A stretch of DNA of 8,197 nucleotides, from positions 1-8,197 of the forward strand of contig JACQQT010000071.1 in the NCBI GenBank assembly GCA_016206815.1. Reading direction: 5' to 3'. The notes under the pieces are model-generated. The model did not search any database, was not told where the DNA came from, and was given only the letters and a program-made list of their open reading frames with translations. The position numbers and the translations under genes were made by a program. The stretch comes from Candidatus Omnitrophota bacterium (lineage in GTDB: Bacteria > Omnitrophota > Omnitrophia > Omnitrophales > Danuiimicrobiaceae). Position 1 is the stretch's first letter. The number at the start of each line of letters is the position of its first letter. Positions 1-6,047 of the stretch are shown here, piece by piece.

Positions 1-593
1 AATTCGGTTTCGTAGGCTTCGTAAATTTTCTCTAAATCCGCATATTTCAGCTCAAATTCCGGAAACCGTTCCTGAAGAGAGCTGAGACGTCTTTTGAACT
101 CTTGGGGAGAAATGAGGTATTCTTTCAGTTCAACGATCATTTTCCCGAGCAAATCCAAAAATCCGGGCTGAGCAACGGCATCCTTGAAATATAGAAATTC
201 ATTCGACATCAGGATCTCTTTCAAAACAATGCGGCGGGTCACATCCGTTGCAAATTCAATTCCTCCCAATTTCAAAAACTCCCGGAGGGCCCGATCAAAC
301 GTGGTAATGCGTCTTTGGAAAAAGCCGCCCAGGTCCCGCCTCAGGATCAGATCCATCGTACGGGTGCGGTGTTCGGCAGTGGGAAGGATCAACAGGAGAT
401 CATCAGACAGAGGATCCCGAATCCCGGTACCAGGTACGGCCGGGACAGGTTCTGTACCATTTCTTTCGAGAACCTGTCCCGCAGCGTACCTGGTACCGAT
501 TTCCTGCTGGAAAGCTTCGATGGAATGCTGCGTTTTCCCGCAACCGGCGGGACCCGCCAAAAGTATCAGATTCGGTTTGGATTTTGGAATCAC
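1..593 (-). CDS. AddB-like helicase-nuclease, N-terminal part (partial)
   Basis: The 197 visible residues start at a GTG that overlaps the queD stop codon (GTGA overlap), so translation is probably coupled. The start is MIPKSKPNLILLAG and a Walker A motif follows at residues 14-21 (GPAGCGKT), which binds ATP. After it come LLLILPTAEHRTR (about 66-78) and ITTFDRALREFLKLGG (about 96-111). Both resemble the N-terminal helicase-fold segment of AddB/RexB and related PD-(D/E)XK repair nucleases, which process double-strand DNA ends. The helicase and nuclease parts expected downstream lie beyond the left edge, so the nuclease assignment rests on family resemblance only. Residues 33-56 are encoded by a palindromic insertion (see the repeat at 426-497) between the Walker A helix and the next strand. 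Another UvrD-like or P-loop ATPase is the main alternative. Confidence 0.65.
   Translation of the reverse strand, partial: MIPKSKPNLILLAGPAGCGKTQHSIEAFQQEIGTRYAAGQVLERNGTEPVPAVPGTGIRDPLSDDLLLILPTAEHRTRTMDLILRRDLGGFFQRRITTFDRALREFLKLGGIEFATDVTRRIVLKEILMSNEFLYFKDAVAQPGFLDLLGKMIVELKEYLISPQEFKRRLSSLQERFPEFELKYADLEKIYEAYETE
426..497. repeat. 72-bp palindromic element inside the AddB-like gene
   Basis: An outer 12-bp arm GGTACCAGGTAC (426-437) pairs perfectly with 486-497, and an inner 12-bp arm GGGACAGGTTCT (442-453) pairs perfectly with 469-480. The arms are separated by a 4/5-base mismatch bulge, and the loop is 454-468. The length is exactly 24 codons and the frame stays open, so the element is translated. 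It has the form of an in-frame palindromic mobile repeat. Confidence 0.85.
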
Positions 594-994
594 GACCCAC
601 GATAAGTTGCAAATGAACTTTCGGTCTCCCAAAGCGTCACTTGCTGAACCGGCAAATCTTTGGACCGAACGTAATCATAAATTAATTTGGCGATGGCTTC
701 GGCGGTAGGATTTTCGCCGAGAAGATAAAACCGCTCTTTTTTTTCTTTTAAAACCGGAACCAAAGGATCGTCCTTGCGAAGGAGCATCGTATGATCCAGG
801 GTCCGGTCGATCCATTCCTTAATGGCGCTCCGAATGTGGCTGAAGTCAACCACCATTCCTTTCTGATCCAGATGTTCGCGTTCAAGCTCCACCTGAACTT
901 TTCCGTTATGCCCATGGAGATGGCGGCACGGGCCGTCATAATCCATCAGCCGGTGCCCATAGCAAAAGTAAATTTCTTTCGTCACGGTATACAT
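590..994 (-). CDS. queD: 6-pyruvoyl-tetrahydropterin synthase / QueD family enzyme
   Basis: A 134-residue enzyme of the T-fold family. QueD makes 6-carboxytetrahydropterin from dihydroneopterin triphosphate, an early step to queuosine and other 7-deazapurines in the cytosol. Zinc ligands are His14, His27 and His29. The motif C23-RHL-H27-G-H29 is the CxxxHGH pattern that marks the QueD branch. The Asp-His pair of the relay is D67-H68, and E123 in WETES is the expected pterin-anchoring glutamate. Length fits the family. The ATG follows the VIT1 stop directly (TAAATG) with no clear Shine-Dalgarno sequence, so translation is likely coupled. The last base before the stop begins the GTG of the AddB-like gene. 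No queC, queE or queF is nearby, so a folate or biopterin role cannot be excluded. Confidence 0.88.
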   Translation of the reverse strand: MYTVTKEIYFCYGHRLMDYDGPCRHLHGHNGKVQVELEREHLDQKGMVVDFSHIRSAIKEWIDRTLDHTMLLRKDDPLVPVLKEKKERFYLLGENPTAEAIAKLIYDYVRSKDLPVQQVTLWETESSFATYRGS

Positions 995-1690
995 TTAATC
1001 AAAAAAAGACCCGATCGCCCAACCCAACGCGGCGCTTCCCAATGCAACCACCAAAAACTCAAACCCGCCGCGCGAAATGGACTTCCGGGCCAGGTAATTT
1101 TTGAACGCGCCTACCAGAAAAAGGCTCGAACCGGCGGCGGCCACCGAAGCCAAAAATGCAAACTGACCTTTTAAGAAAACATACGGCAAAATGGGAATGA
1201 AGGCGCCCATCATAAATGAAAGATACATCACAACGGCTCCCCGAAACGGATTTTCCAGATTGGCAGAACCAATCCCCAACACTTTCTCTTGAAAGGTCCT
1301 GATGAAAACAGACTTTTGTTTTGCGAATACGCGAACGACCCGGTAAGCATTTTCCCGGGAAAGCCCTTCTTCTGCCAGAGCTTCCAGCAATCCCTCCTGT
1401 GCCCGATGAGGTTCGTTTTGAACGAATTCCTGCTGATCGCGGAGTTCTTTTTCAAAAATTTCCTTCTGCGCTTTTGAAGAGAGGTACGAACCCGTCGCCA
1501 TCGAAAGCGCGCCGGTAAACGCGGCGGCGAAACCCGAAATGATCACCACTTGCTGATTCTGAGTCGCTTGATAGACGCCGGCGAGCAAGCCGACCGTACT
1601 GATCAAAGCATCCTGAATTCCAAATACAAATTCACGGATTTTGCTTTTCAATTCGACGGTTTTCTTTTTGCTTTCGAGTGAATTTCCCAT
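995..1690 (-). CDS. VIT1/CCC1 family iron/manganese transporter
   Basis: A 231-residue integral membrane protein of the VIT1/CCC1 family, which moves Fe2+ or Mn2+ out of the cytosol in exchange for protons. Five hydrophobic segments are visible: about 20-40 (FGIQDALISTVGLLAGVY, the signature first helix), 48-70, 151-172, 177-197 and 210-229. Between the second and third lies a charged stretch (about 75-145) rich in Glu and Gln, which matches the cytoplasmic metal-binding domain. The start is ATG at 1690 (MGNSLESKK). The frame is open further upstream, but that part overlaps the peroxiredoxin gene and has no family similarity. It begins 14 bases after the peroxiredoxin stop, in the same operon. 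Keeping free ferrous iron low next to a peroxide scavenger makes functional sense, though that link is inferred. Confidence 0.88.
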   Translation of the reverse strand: MGNSLESKKKTVELKSKIREFVFGIQDALISTVGLLAGVYQATQNQQVVIISGFAAAFTGALSMATGSYLSSKAQKEIFEKELRDQQEFVQNEPHRAQEGLLEALAEEGLSRENAYRVVRVFAKQKSVFIRTFQEKVLGIGSANLENPFRGAVVMYLSFMMGAFIPILPYVFLKGQFAFLASVAAAGSSLFLVGAFKNYLARKSISRGGFEFLVVALGSAALGWAIGSFFD

Positions 1691-1704
1691 TGTTCGTTGG
1701 ACTT

Positions 1705-2232
1705 TCAAAACCGATTGGACAGATCCCCCGTTTCCTCGCCGGGCTTCCAATCCGCGGGACAAAGTTTTTGCGTCTGGAGCGCCTTCAAAACGCGGAGTGT
1801 TTCTTCCACGCTTCTGCCGACATTGACGTGATAGACCACCGCATAACGGATGAGTTGTTTCGAGTCGATAATGAAACTGGCACGATTTGCAACCTTCTCC
1901 TCGGAATTGAACACTCCATAGGCCTCGCACAGCTTGCGGTCGGGATCGCTCAATAACGGGTACTTCAACCCGCCCAGCTCTTGAATCCACGATTGATGCG
2001 TCTCGATAGAATCAACGCTGATGCCGGCCACCTCACAGTTCAATTGTTTAAACTCGCCAACGGTTTCATGAAACGCTTTTATTTCGGTCGGACAAATAAA
2101 CGTGAAGTCTTTAGGGTAGAAAAAAAGAACGAGCCATCCGGACCTAAACGATTTGAGCGAAAACTTTTCCGGCTTTCCGTTTGCAACTCCTAAAACCGAA
2201 AAGTCAGGTGCCCGGTCTCCAACTGTTTTCAT
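1705..2232 (-). CDS. Typical 2-Cys peroxiredoxin (AhpC/TSA family)
   Basis: A 175-residue thiol peroxidase that reduces H2O2 and organic peroxides in the cytosol. The peroxidatic site is F-TFI-C47-PTE, the classic FTFVCPTE motif. The resolving cysteine is C158 in KLCPADWKPGEE, matching the VCPA.W.PG tail of AhpC-type enzymes. C66 and C104 are additional. The start MKTVGDRAPDFSVLG is typical. An upstream extension is open but not coding-like, and a consensus promoter lies immediately before this ATG. It leads the operon VIT1-queD-AddB-like. No Shine-Dalgarno sequence is present. The -10 box ends six bases before the ATG, so the mRNA is predicted to be leaderless. No ahpF neighbour is seen, so the electron donor is unknown. 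Confidence 0.93.
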   Translation of the reverse strand: MKTVGDRAPDFSVLGVANGKPEKFSLKSFRSGWLVLFFYPKDFTFICPTEIKAFHETVGEFKQLNCEVAGISVDSIETHQSWIQELGGLKYPLLSDPDRKLCEAYGVFNSEEKVANRASFIIDSKQLIRYAVVYHVNVGRSVEETLRVLKALQTQKLCPADWKPGEETGDLSNRF

Positions 2233-2267
2233 AGCCGTATTATACAAAAGGAATCCCCTCAGGTAAA
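2233..2267 (-). promoter_or_regulatory. Promoter of the peroxiredoxin operon, predicted leaderless
   Basis: On the minus strand TTTACC (2262-2267) is followed by a 17-base spacer and a perfect TATAAT (2239-2244), then ACGGCT and the ATG. The expected transcription start falls on or within a base of the A of the start codon. Confidence 0.75.
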
Positions 2268-2301
2268 ACAAATCAGTTCGAACGGGTTTGTCCCACTTTA
2301 G

Positions 2302-2466
2302 GCAGTGAAATTTGGATGTATCTCCGCACCGTTCGTTCCGCCCCGGCGAGGCGGAACTCACTCGCACACTTCGGCTTCGCTCGCCCTTGAAGGTTGCTGG
2401 CAACCTTCAAGGACTCCGTGCCCGCTCCGCCTCGTGAGCGTGCTTCGATACACCAAATTTCACTGC
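2302..2466. repeat. 165-bp MITE-like inverted-repeat element
   Basis: Terminal arms GCAGTGAAATTTGG...TGTATC (2302-2322) and its complement (2447-2466) match over about 20 bases with one extra A on the left. The centre is a 28-bp hairpin with arm CCTTGAAGGTTGC (2385-2397) paired to 2400-2412. A further hairpin, TTCCGCC (2336-2342) with GGCGGAA (2350-2356), sits in the left half, and its GAGGCGGA can also pair with TCCGCCTC on the right. No transposase is encoded. It sits between the two divergent promoters and touches neither core promoter. No clear target-site duplication was found. Confidence 0.75.
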
Positions 2467-2498
2467 TTTTTCAGGGTACGCTCGCGGAACAGTCACGC

Positions 2499-2536
2499 TT
2501 GCCAATTTACGGTGTTTCCCGATATACTACGCCGCT
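2499..2536 (+). promoter_or_regulatory. leuC promoter, predicted leaderless or near-leaderless
   Basis: TTGCCA (2499-2504, five of six matches to the -35 consensus), an 18-base spacer, then TATACT (2523-2528) and only eight bases (ACGCCGCT) before the ATG. There is no room for a leader peptide, attenuator or T-box and no Shine-Dalgarno sequence, so leucine control, if any, must act at initiation or elsewhere. Confidence 0.72.
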
Positions 2537-3937
2537 ATGGGAAAAACCCTGTTCGAAAAAATATGGGATCGACACGTCGTCACCCCCTTAAAAGACGGGA
2601 CCGTCCTCCTTTATATCGACCGCCACCTCGTCCACGAGGTGACAAGCCCTCAGGCGTTTGAAGGATTGCGCCTCGCCGGCGCAAAAGTCAGGCGGCCGGA
2701 ATTGACCTTCGCCACCATGGACCACAATGTGCCGACCGTCAACCGAATGAATATCCAAGACCAGATTTCGCGCGCCCAGATTGAAGCGTTGACCCAAAAC
2801 TGCAAAGAATTCGGCATCACCCTGTATGATTTAAAGAGCGACCGTCAAGGCATTGTCCATATCATCGGTCCGGAATTAGGAATCACCCTTCCGGGAACCA
2901 CGATTGTTTGCGGCGATTCACACACTTCAACGCACGGGGCTTTCGGAACGCTTGCTTTCGGAATCGGAACCTCTGAGGTAGAACACGTACTCGCAACTCA
3001 ATGCCTGCGTCAAAGCCGCCCGAAAACTTTTAAGGTCGAGTTCACCGGAAACTTAAAACCCCGGGTGACCGCTAAAGACATGATTTTGAAACTGATCGGA
3101 ACCATCGGAACCGCGGGCGGAACCGGCTACGTGCTGGAATATTGCGGTGAGGCCATCCGGAAACTATCGATGGAAGCGCGGATGACCATCTGCAACATGA
3201 GCATTGAAGCCGGCGCGCGGGCGGGCATGATGGCGCCGGATGAGATTACGTTTCAATATATTGCCGAAGGAAAACGACCGTATGCGCCGAAGGGAAAAGA
3301 TTTTGATGATTCCCTAAAACTTTGGAAATCCCTCACGACCGATCCGGACGCTCGTTACGACAGAACGATTTCGATCAATACTTCAGACATTGCGCCGCAA
3401 GTGACTTGGGGAACCAATCCGGGGATGGTGGTCGATGTCACCGGCCGCGTCCCGAAAGCAAATGAAGTCGCCGGCTACAATGCTAAAGATGTCGAGCAAG
3501 CGCTCGAATACATGGGGCTTCAGCCTGGAACGCCGATCACGGACATTAAAGTGGATACGGTATTCATCGGCAGCTGCACCAACGCACGCATTGAAGATTT
3601 AAGAAATGCGGCGAAAATTTTCAAAGGGCGGAAGATCTCAAAAAGCGTCCGCGTGCTGGTGGTTCCCGGCTCAGAAAGAGTCCGCAAACAAGCGGAAGCC
3701 GAAGGTTTGCATTCCATCTTTAAAGCTGTCGGTTGTGAGTGGCGGCAGTCGGGCTGCAGTATGTGCTTGGGGATGAACCCCGATCAACTGAAACCCGGCG
3801 AACGATGCGCTTCGACCTCCAACCGAAATTTCGAAGGCCGTCAAGGCAAAGGCGGGCGGACTCATCTCGTGAGTCCGGAAATGGCGGCCGCCTGCGCCAT
3901 CGAGGGACACTTTGTGGACATTAGGAGTTGGTCATGA
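2537..3937 (+). CDS. leuC: 3-isopropylmalate dehydratase large subunit
   Basis: A 466-residue aconitase-family subunit that, with LeuD, isomerises 2-isopropylmalate to 3-isopropylmalate in leucine biosynthesis. The 4Fe-4S ligands are C347 (FIGSCTNARIEDLR), C407 and C410 (GCSMCLGMN), the same numbering as in the enterobacterial enzyme. Other signatures are MDHNVPT (61-67), CGDSHTSTHGAFG (125-137), TSEVEHVLATQ (145-155), QVTWGTNPG (288-296) and TSNRNFEGRQG (427-437). The start MGKTLFEKIWD aligns with the usual N-terminus. The length equals the family standard, with no insertions. It is followed 15 bases later by leuD. leuA and leuB are not in the window. Confidence 0.98.
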   Translation: MGKTLFEKIWDRHVVTPLKDGTVLLYIDRHLVHEVTSPQAFEGLRLAGAKVRRPELTFATMDHNVPTVNRMNIQDQISRAQIEALTQNCKEFGITLYDLKSDRQGIVHIIGPELGITLPGTTIVCGDSHTSTHGAFGTLAFGIGTSEVEHVLATQCLRQSRPKTFKVEFTGNLKPRVTAKDMILKLIGTIGTAGGTGYVLEYCGEAIRKLSMEARMTICNMSIEAGARAGMMAPDEITFQYIAEGKRPYAPKGKDFDDSLKLWKSLTTDPDARYDRTISINTSDIAPQVTWGTNPGMVVDVTGRVPKANEVAGYNAKDVEQALEYMGLQPGTPITDIKVDTVFIGSCTNARIEDLRNAAKIFKGRKISKSVRVLVVPGSERVRKQAEAEGLHSIFKAVGCEWRQSGCSMCLGMNPDQLKPGERCASTSNRNFEGRQGKGGRTHLVSPEMAAACAIEGHFVDIRSWS

Positions 3938-3952
3938 CGAAAGGGGCATCTC

Positions 3953-4591
3953 GTGGAAGCGTTTAAAAGCCATCGCGGGTTAATCGCAACCCTGGATCGG
4001 GCCAATGTGGACACCGATCAAATCATTCCAAAACAGTTCCTGAAATCGATCCAGCGGACGGGTTTCGAGAAAAACTTATTCTACGACTGGCGGTATCTTG
4101 CCGACGGAAAACCGAATCCGGATTTCGAATTGAATGCCAAACGCTTTCACGGCGCTTCGATTCTGGTCACGCGCAATAATTTCGGATGCGGCTCAAGCCG
4201 CGAGCACGCGGTATGGGCGATCCAGCAATACGGCTTTAAGGCCGTCGTCGCGCCCCGGCAAAAACGGGGGGATGCGGTCGTTCCCGCTTTCGCCGACATT
4301 TTTCGGAACAACTGCACTAAAAATGGCGTGTTAACCGTTGAGTTAACAGATGCGGAGGTAGAAGAAATTTTCCAAATGACCGGCCGGTATCAGGGATTGG
4401 AAGCAACCGTTCACCTGGAAGAACAACGCCTCACGCTTCATACCGCCGAGGAAATTTCATTTCACTTCGAAATTGATCCTGCCGTGAAAGAACATCTGGT
4501 TCGAGGGCTGGATGAAATCCGTCAGACGCTTCAAGATGAGGAAACCATCAAACGTTTTGAAGCGCAGCACAACTTCCAACGGTTTTCCTAA
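3953..4591 (+). CDS. leuD: 3-isopropylmalate dehydratase small subunit
   Basis: The 212-residue swivel-domain partner of LeuC. Family landmarks are NVDTDQIIPKQFL (18-30), FYDWRYL (43-49), the substrate loop NFGCGSSREHA (76-86) and FADIFRNNC (113-121). The start is GTG with AAAGGGG seven bases upstream. The ATG overlapping the leuC stop is out of frame. The family is about 200 residues long; this protein is longer because the usual 'VIAPSFADIF' reads AVVAPRQKRGDAVVPAFADIF here, an extra ten residues around 102-111 that look like a partial duplication of AVVAP. Key residues flank the insertion unchanged, so the enzyme is probably active, although the insertion lies near the active-site region. 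Confidence 0.96.
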   Translation: MEAFKSHRGLIATLDRANVDTDQIIPKQFLKSIQRTGFEKNLFYDWRYLADGKPNPDFELNAKRFHGASILVTRNNFGCGSSREHAVWAIQQYGFKAVVAPRQKRGDAVVPAFADIFRNNCTKNGVLTVELTDAEVEEIFQMTGRYQGLEATVHLEEQRLTLHTAEEISFHFEIDPAVKEHLVRGLDEIRQTLQDEETIKRFEAQHNFQRFS

Positions 4592-4596
4592 AATAA

Positions 4597-4650
4597 AGAG
4601 GCGTTACTGCTGGCCGAGACCTAAGGGTCTGGTTTCACAATAACGCCTCT
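4597..4650. terminator. Bulged hairpin between convergent leuD and cold-shock gene
   Basis: AGAGGCGTTA (4597-4606) pairs perfectly with TAACGCCTCT (4641-4650). Inside, AGACC (4617-4621) pairs with GGTCT (4626-4630) over a TAAG loop, extended by CC/GG with a bulged G. On the minus strand the stem is followed by TTATTTT, so it suits a terminator for the cold-shock transcript. On the plus strand the tail (GATTTG) is a poor U-tract, so leuD termination here is less certain. Confidence 0.6.
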
Positions 4651-4682
4651 GATTTGTCCGAAATTAAAATCCCGCGAAATAA

Positions 4683-4883
4683 TTACTGCTTTTTCACGTT
4701 CGTGGCTTGCTCGCCTTTCGGACCGCGGGTAATTTCAAACTCTACGGATTCGCCTTCACGTAACGTTTTAAACCCATCGCCCAAAATCGCTGAATGGTGC
4801 ACAAACACATCTTTGCCACCTTCGACTGCGATAAATCCATAACCTTTTTGGTCGTTAAACCACTTCACTGTACCTTTTGCCAT
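4683..4883 (-). CDS. Cold-shock domain protein (CspA family)
   Basis: A 66-residue single-domain protein that binds single-stranded RNA and DNA and acts as an RNA chaperone. RNP1 is KGYGFI (13-18) and RNP2 is VFVHHS (26-31). WFNDQKG, G-F-K-TL-EG and ITRGPKGEQATNV follow the family pattern to the end. Length is standard. The ATG has a clear AGGAGA Shine-Dalgarno sequence nine bases upstream, unlike the operon-leading genes with close -10 boxes. It is a single-gene unit with its own promoter and a leader of about 97 bases, and it converges on leuD. Which paralogue it is, and whether it is cold-induced, cannot be told from this sequence. Confidence 0.97.
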   Translation of the reverse strand: MAKGTVKWFNDQKGYGFIAVEGGKDVFVHHSAILGDGFKTLREGESVEFEITRGPKGEQATNVKKQ

Positions 4884-4980
4884 TCTAGTTTTTCTCCTGT
4901 GTTAATACTTCTACTTCATTTTCTTGTCTTCATTCCCCACATTCAGCGAACCTCCATCCGATGGTCTTCCAAATTCAGGG

Positions 4981-5015
4981 GGCTTTATTGTACTCACCTA
5001 TAAAGCCAAAGTAAA
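4981..5015 (-). promoter_or_regulatory. Candidate cold-shock gene promoter with overlapping inverted repeat
   Basis: On the minus strand TTTACT (5010-5015), a 17-base spacer and TACAAT (4987-4992) form a plausible sigma-70 promoter, giving a leader of roughly 97 bases before the ATG. GGCTTTAT (4981-4988) and ATAAAGCC (5000-5007) form a perfect 8-bp inverted repeat across the -10 and spacer, which could be an operator or chance. Confidence 0.5.
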
Positions 5016-5121
5016 TAAAATAGTGTACGGCTCACATGGGACGTCGAACTGCCCCTTATATCGGAAAATAAAGCCGGGACCTTGAGTTTTTCATCTTTCC
5101 CCTGGATCATCCGTCCGTTGG
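5016..5121. other. Intergenic stretch with no recognised feature
   Basis: This stretch lies between the cold-shock promoter and the end of the dgkA gene. I see no coding frame, RNA gene or convincing terminator. A 6-bp hairpin around the dgkA stop (5118-5134) lacks a U-tract. Confidence 0.5.
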
Positions 5122-5523
5122 TTAGCCCAACCAAGGAGTCATCTGCCGATAGAAGGGCGGCCCGAGAATACAAACTCCCACCCCGAGCGCGCCGACCGCG
5201 GCAATCAAGACTGCCGAGGCGGCAATATCTTTTGCCCGCTTCACCGTCTTTGAGTAACGCTGGCCGACCACCAAGTTGGCCATCATTTCAAGAACCGTAT
5301 TGAATGCCTCCGCCACCCAAACCATGGCAACGGCCATGATGACAAGTGAAAATCCCGCTGGATCGACCTTCAGCCACCATGCAAATCCAAGCGCCAGAAC
5401 ACTCGCAAGCGCATGAATCCATGCATTGTGCTCGGTAAGAAACATATCCCTTAAGCCCGCGAAAGCATGGGTAAAGCTTTTCGCGCGCAATGCGAATGAA
5501 AACGGACTTTGCTGCTTGCTCAT
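5122..5523 (-). CDS. dgkA: Diacylglycerol / undecaprenol kinase family protein
   Basis: A 133-residue small integral membrane kinase that phosphorylates diacylglycerol (Gram-negative type) or undecaprenol (Gram-positive type), recycling lipid at the inner membrane. Three hydrophobic segments are visible. Counted from this ATG, the conserved patch is VAEAFNTVLEMM (71-82), holding E72, N75 and E79, followed by KRAKDIAASAVLIAA with K98 and D99. These match the catalytic and ATP-Mg residues of E. coli DgkA (E69, N72, E76, K94, D95). The Asp usually four residues after the last Glu is Asn here (N83). The ATG shares one base with the stop of the ArsC-like gene (TGATG), with GAGAG about ten bases upstream. 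It is the last gene of the operon. Lipid specificity cannot be decided from sequence. Confidence 0.9.
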   Translation of the reverse strand: MSKQQSPFSFALRAKSFTHAFAGLRDMFLTEHNAWIHALASVLALGFAWWLKVDPAGFSLVIMAVAMVWVAEAFNTVLEMMANLVVGQRYSKTVKRAKDIAASAVLIAAVGALGVGVCILGPPFYRQMTPWLG

Positions 5524-5873
5524 CACAGGATTTCTCTCAGACGTTCGGCGGGACGAGCCAGAATTGCCTTTGCGCCTTTTTCAACAATCGGCCGTTCGAT
5601 CAAATCCGGATGTTTTACCATGAAGTCAATGATTTGTTCTTCCGAGAGTTTTTTCCCGGAAAGTTTGAGCTCTTGATAGACCGGTTCTTTCTTCCGCAAA
5701 AGTTCCGAAGCCGGAATACCCATTTTTTTAAGCAGCTCTTTAAGCTTCGCCCTGGGAATCGGGTCTAGATAATAATCGACTGCGTCAAAATCCACACCCT
5801 TCTCTTTCAATGCGGCATAAACCTGCCGGCAGGTCGTGCACGTCGGTTTTTGATAAATCGTCAGTTTCTCCAC
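5523..5873 (-). CDS. ArsC/Spx-like thioredoxin-fold protein
   Basis: A 116-residue protein of the glutathione-type ArsC superfamily. It begins with VEKLTIYQKPTCTTCRQ, where C12 matches the ArsC catalytic cysteine and C15 makes a CxxC pair as in Spx. The end, LIERPIVEKGAKAILARPAERLREIL, carries R94-P95, which in ArsC stabilises the arsenate adduct. The middle (PIPRAKLKELLKKMGIP) is typical of the family's helical insert. GTG at 5873 is chosen because AAGGA lies six bases before it and the protein then begins at the first beta strand. The ORF is open further upstream, but that part overlaps the lipoprotein gene in another frame. No arsenic genes are nearby, so a general thiol reductase or Spx-like role is as likely as arsenate reduction. 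Confidence 0.85.
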   Translation of the reverse strand: MEKLTIYQKPTCTTCRQVYAALKEKGVDFDAVDYYLDPIPRAKLKELLKKMGIPASELLRKKEPVYQELKLSGKKLSEEQIIDFMVKHPDLIERPIVEKGAKAILARPAERLREIL

Positions 5874-5884
5874 GAACAATCCTT

Positions 5885-6034
5885 TTAATTTCCGCTGATA
5901 AAAATCGTCTTGGTTCCGCGAATCACACGTGAGGCATCCTGCCCAACCCCTCGAATCGTTTCGCCGCAACCCGAAACAAATAAAAGAACCGCTCCTAAAA
6001 GACAAATCACGCTCAATAACTTTCTTTTCGCCAT
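5885..6034 (-). CDS. Entericidin-like small lipoprotein
   Basis: A 49-residue protein starting MAKRKLLSVICLLG. It has a basic start, a hydrophobic core and a lipobox V20-S-G-C23, so the predicted mature peptide is a 27-residue lipoprotein beginning C-GETIRGVGQDASRVIRG. The segment after the cysteine, TIRGVGQD, matches the hallmark of the entericidin A/B family (small cell-envelope lipoproteins, best known as the EcnA/EcnB toxin-antidote pair of enterobacteria). Gly at +2 gives no inner-membrane retention signal. AAGGAAG lies about six bases before the ATG. It starts 13 bases after the redoxin stop and ends 11 bases before the ArsC-like start, inside the operon. The C-terminus TKTIFISGN is unlike the usual family tail. 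Only one copy is seen, so no two-gene module is supported. Confidence 0.78.
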   Translation of the reverse strand: MAKRKLLSVICLLGAVLLFVSGCGETIRGVGQDASRVIRGTKTIFISGN

Positions 6035-6047
6035 GTCTTCTTCCTTT

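Noticed and set aside
184..708. Open frame of 174 codons on the plus strand
   Set aside because: It runs antisense to the AddB-like and queD genes, which have clear motifs. Its own product is rich in Arg and Ser with no domain, as expected for a shadow frame.
1691..1990. N-terminal extension of the VIT1 protein in the same open frame
   Set aside because: The extension overlaps the peroxiredoxin C-terminus, has no hydrophobic or family pattern, and the ATG at 1690 gives the standard VIT1 start.
2466..2536. Leucine attenuator or T-box upstream of leuC
   Set aside because: The promoter -10 lies eight bases from the ATG, leaving no transcribed leader, and no Leu-rich short frame or T-box motif is seen.
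3934..3966. Ten-codon frame starting at the ATG that overlaps the leuC stop
   Set aside because: It is out of frame with leuD and has no recognisable product. The GTG at 3953 has a better Shine-Dalgarno sequence and gives the standard LeuD start, so the ATG is probably chance.
4597..4650. Possible integron attC site
   Set aside because: The outer stem contains GTTA and TAAC, but the required order of core sites (RYYYAAC first, GTTRRRY last) is not met and no cassette arrangement or integrase is present.
5118..5134. TTGGTT/AACCAA hairpin at the dgkA stop as a terminator
   Set aside because: The stem is only six base pairs and no U-tract follows on the minus strand.
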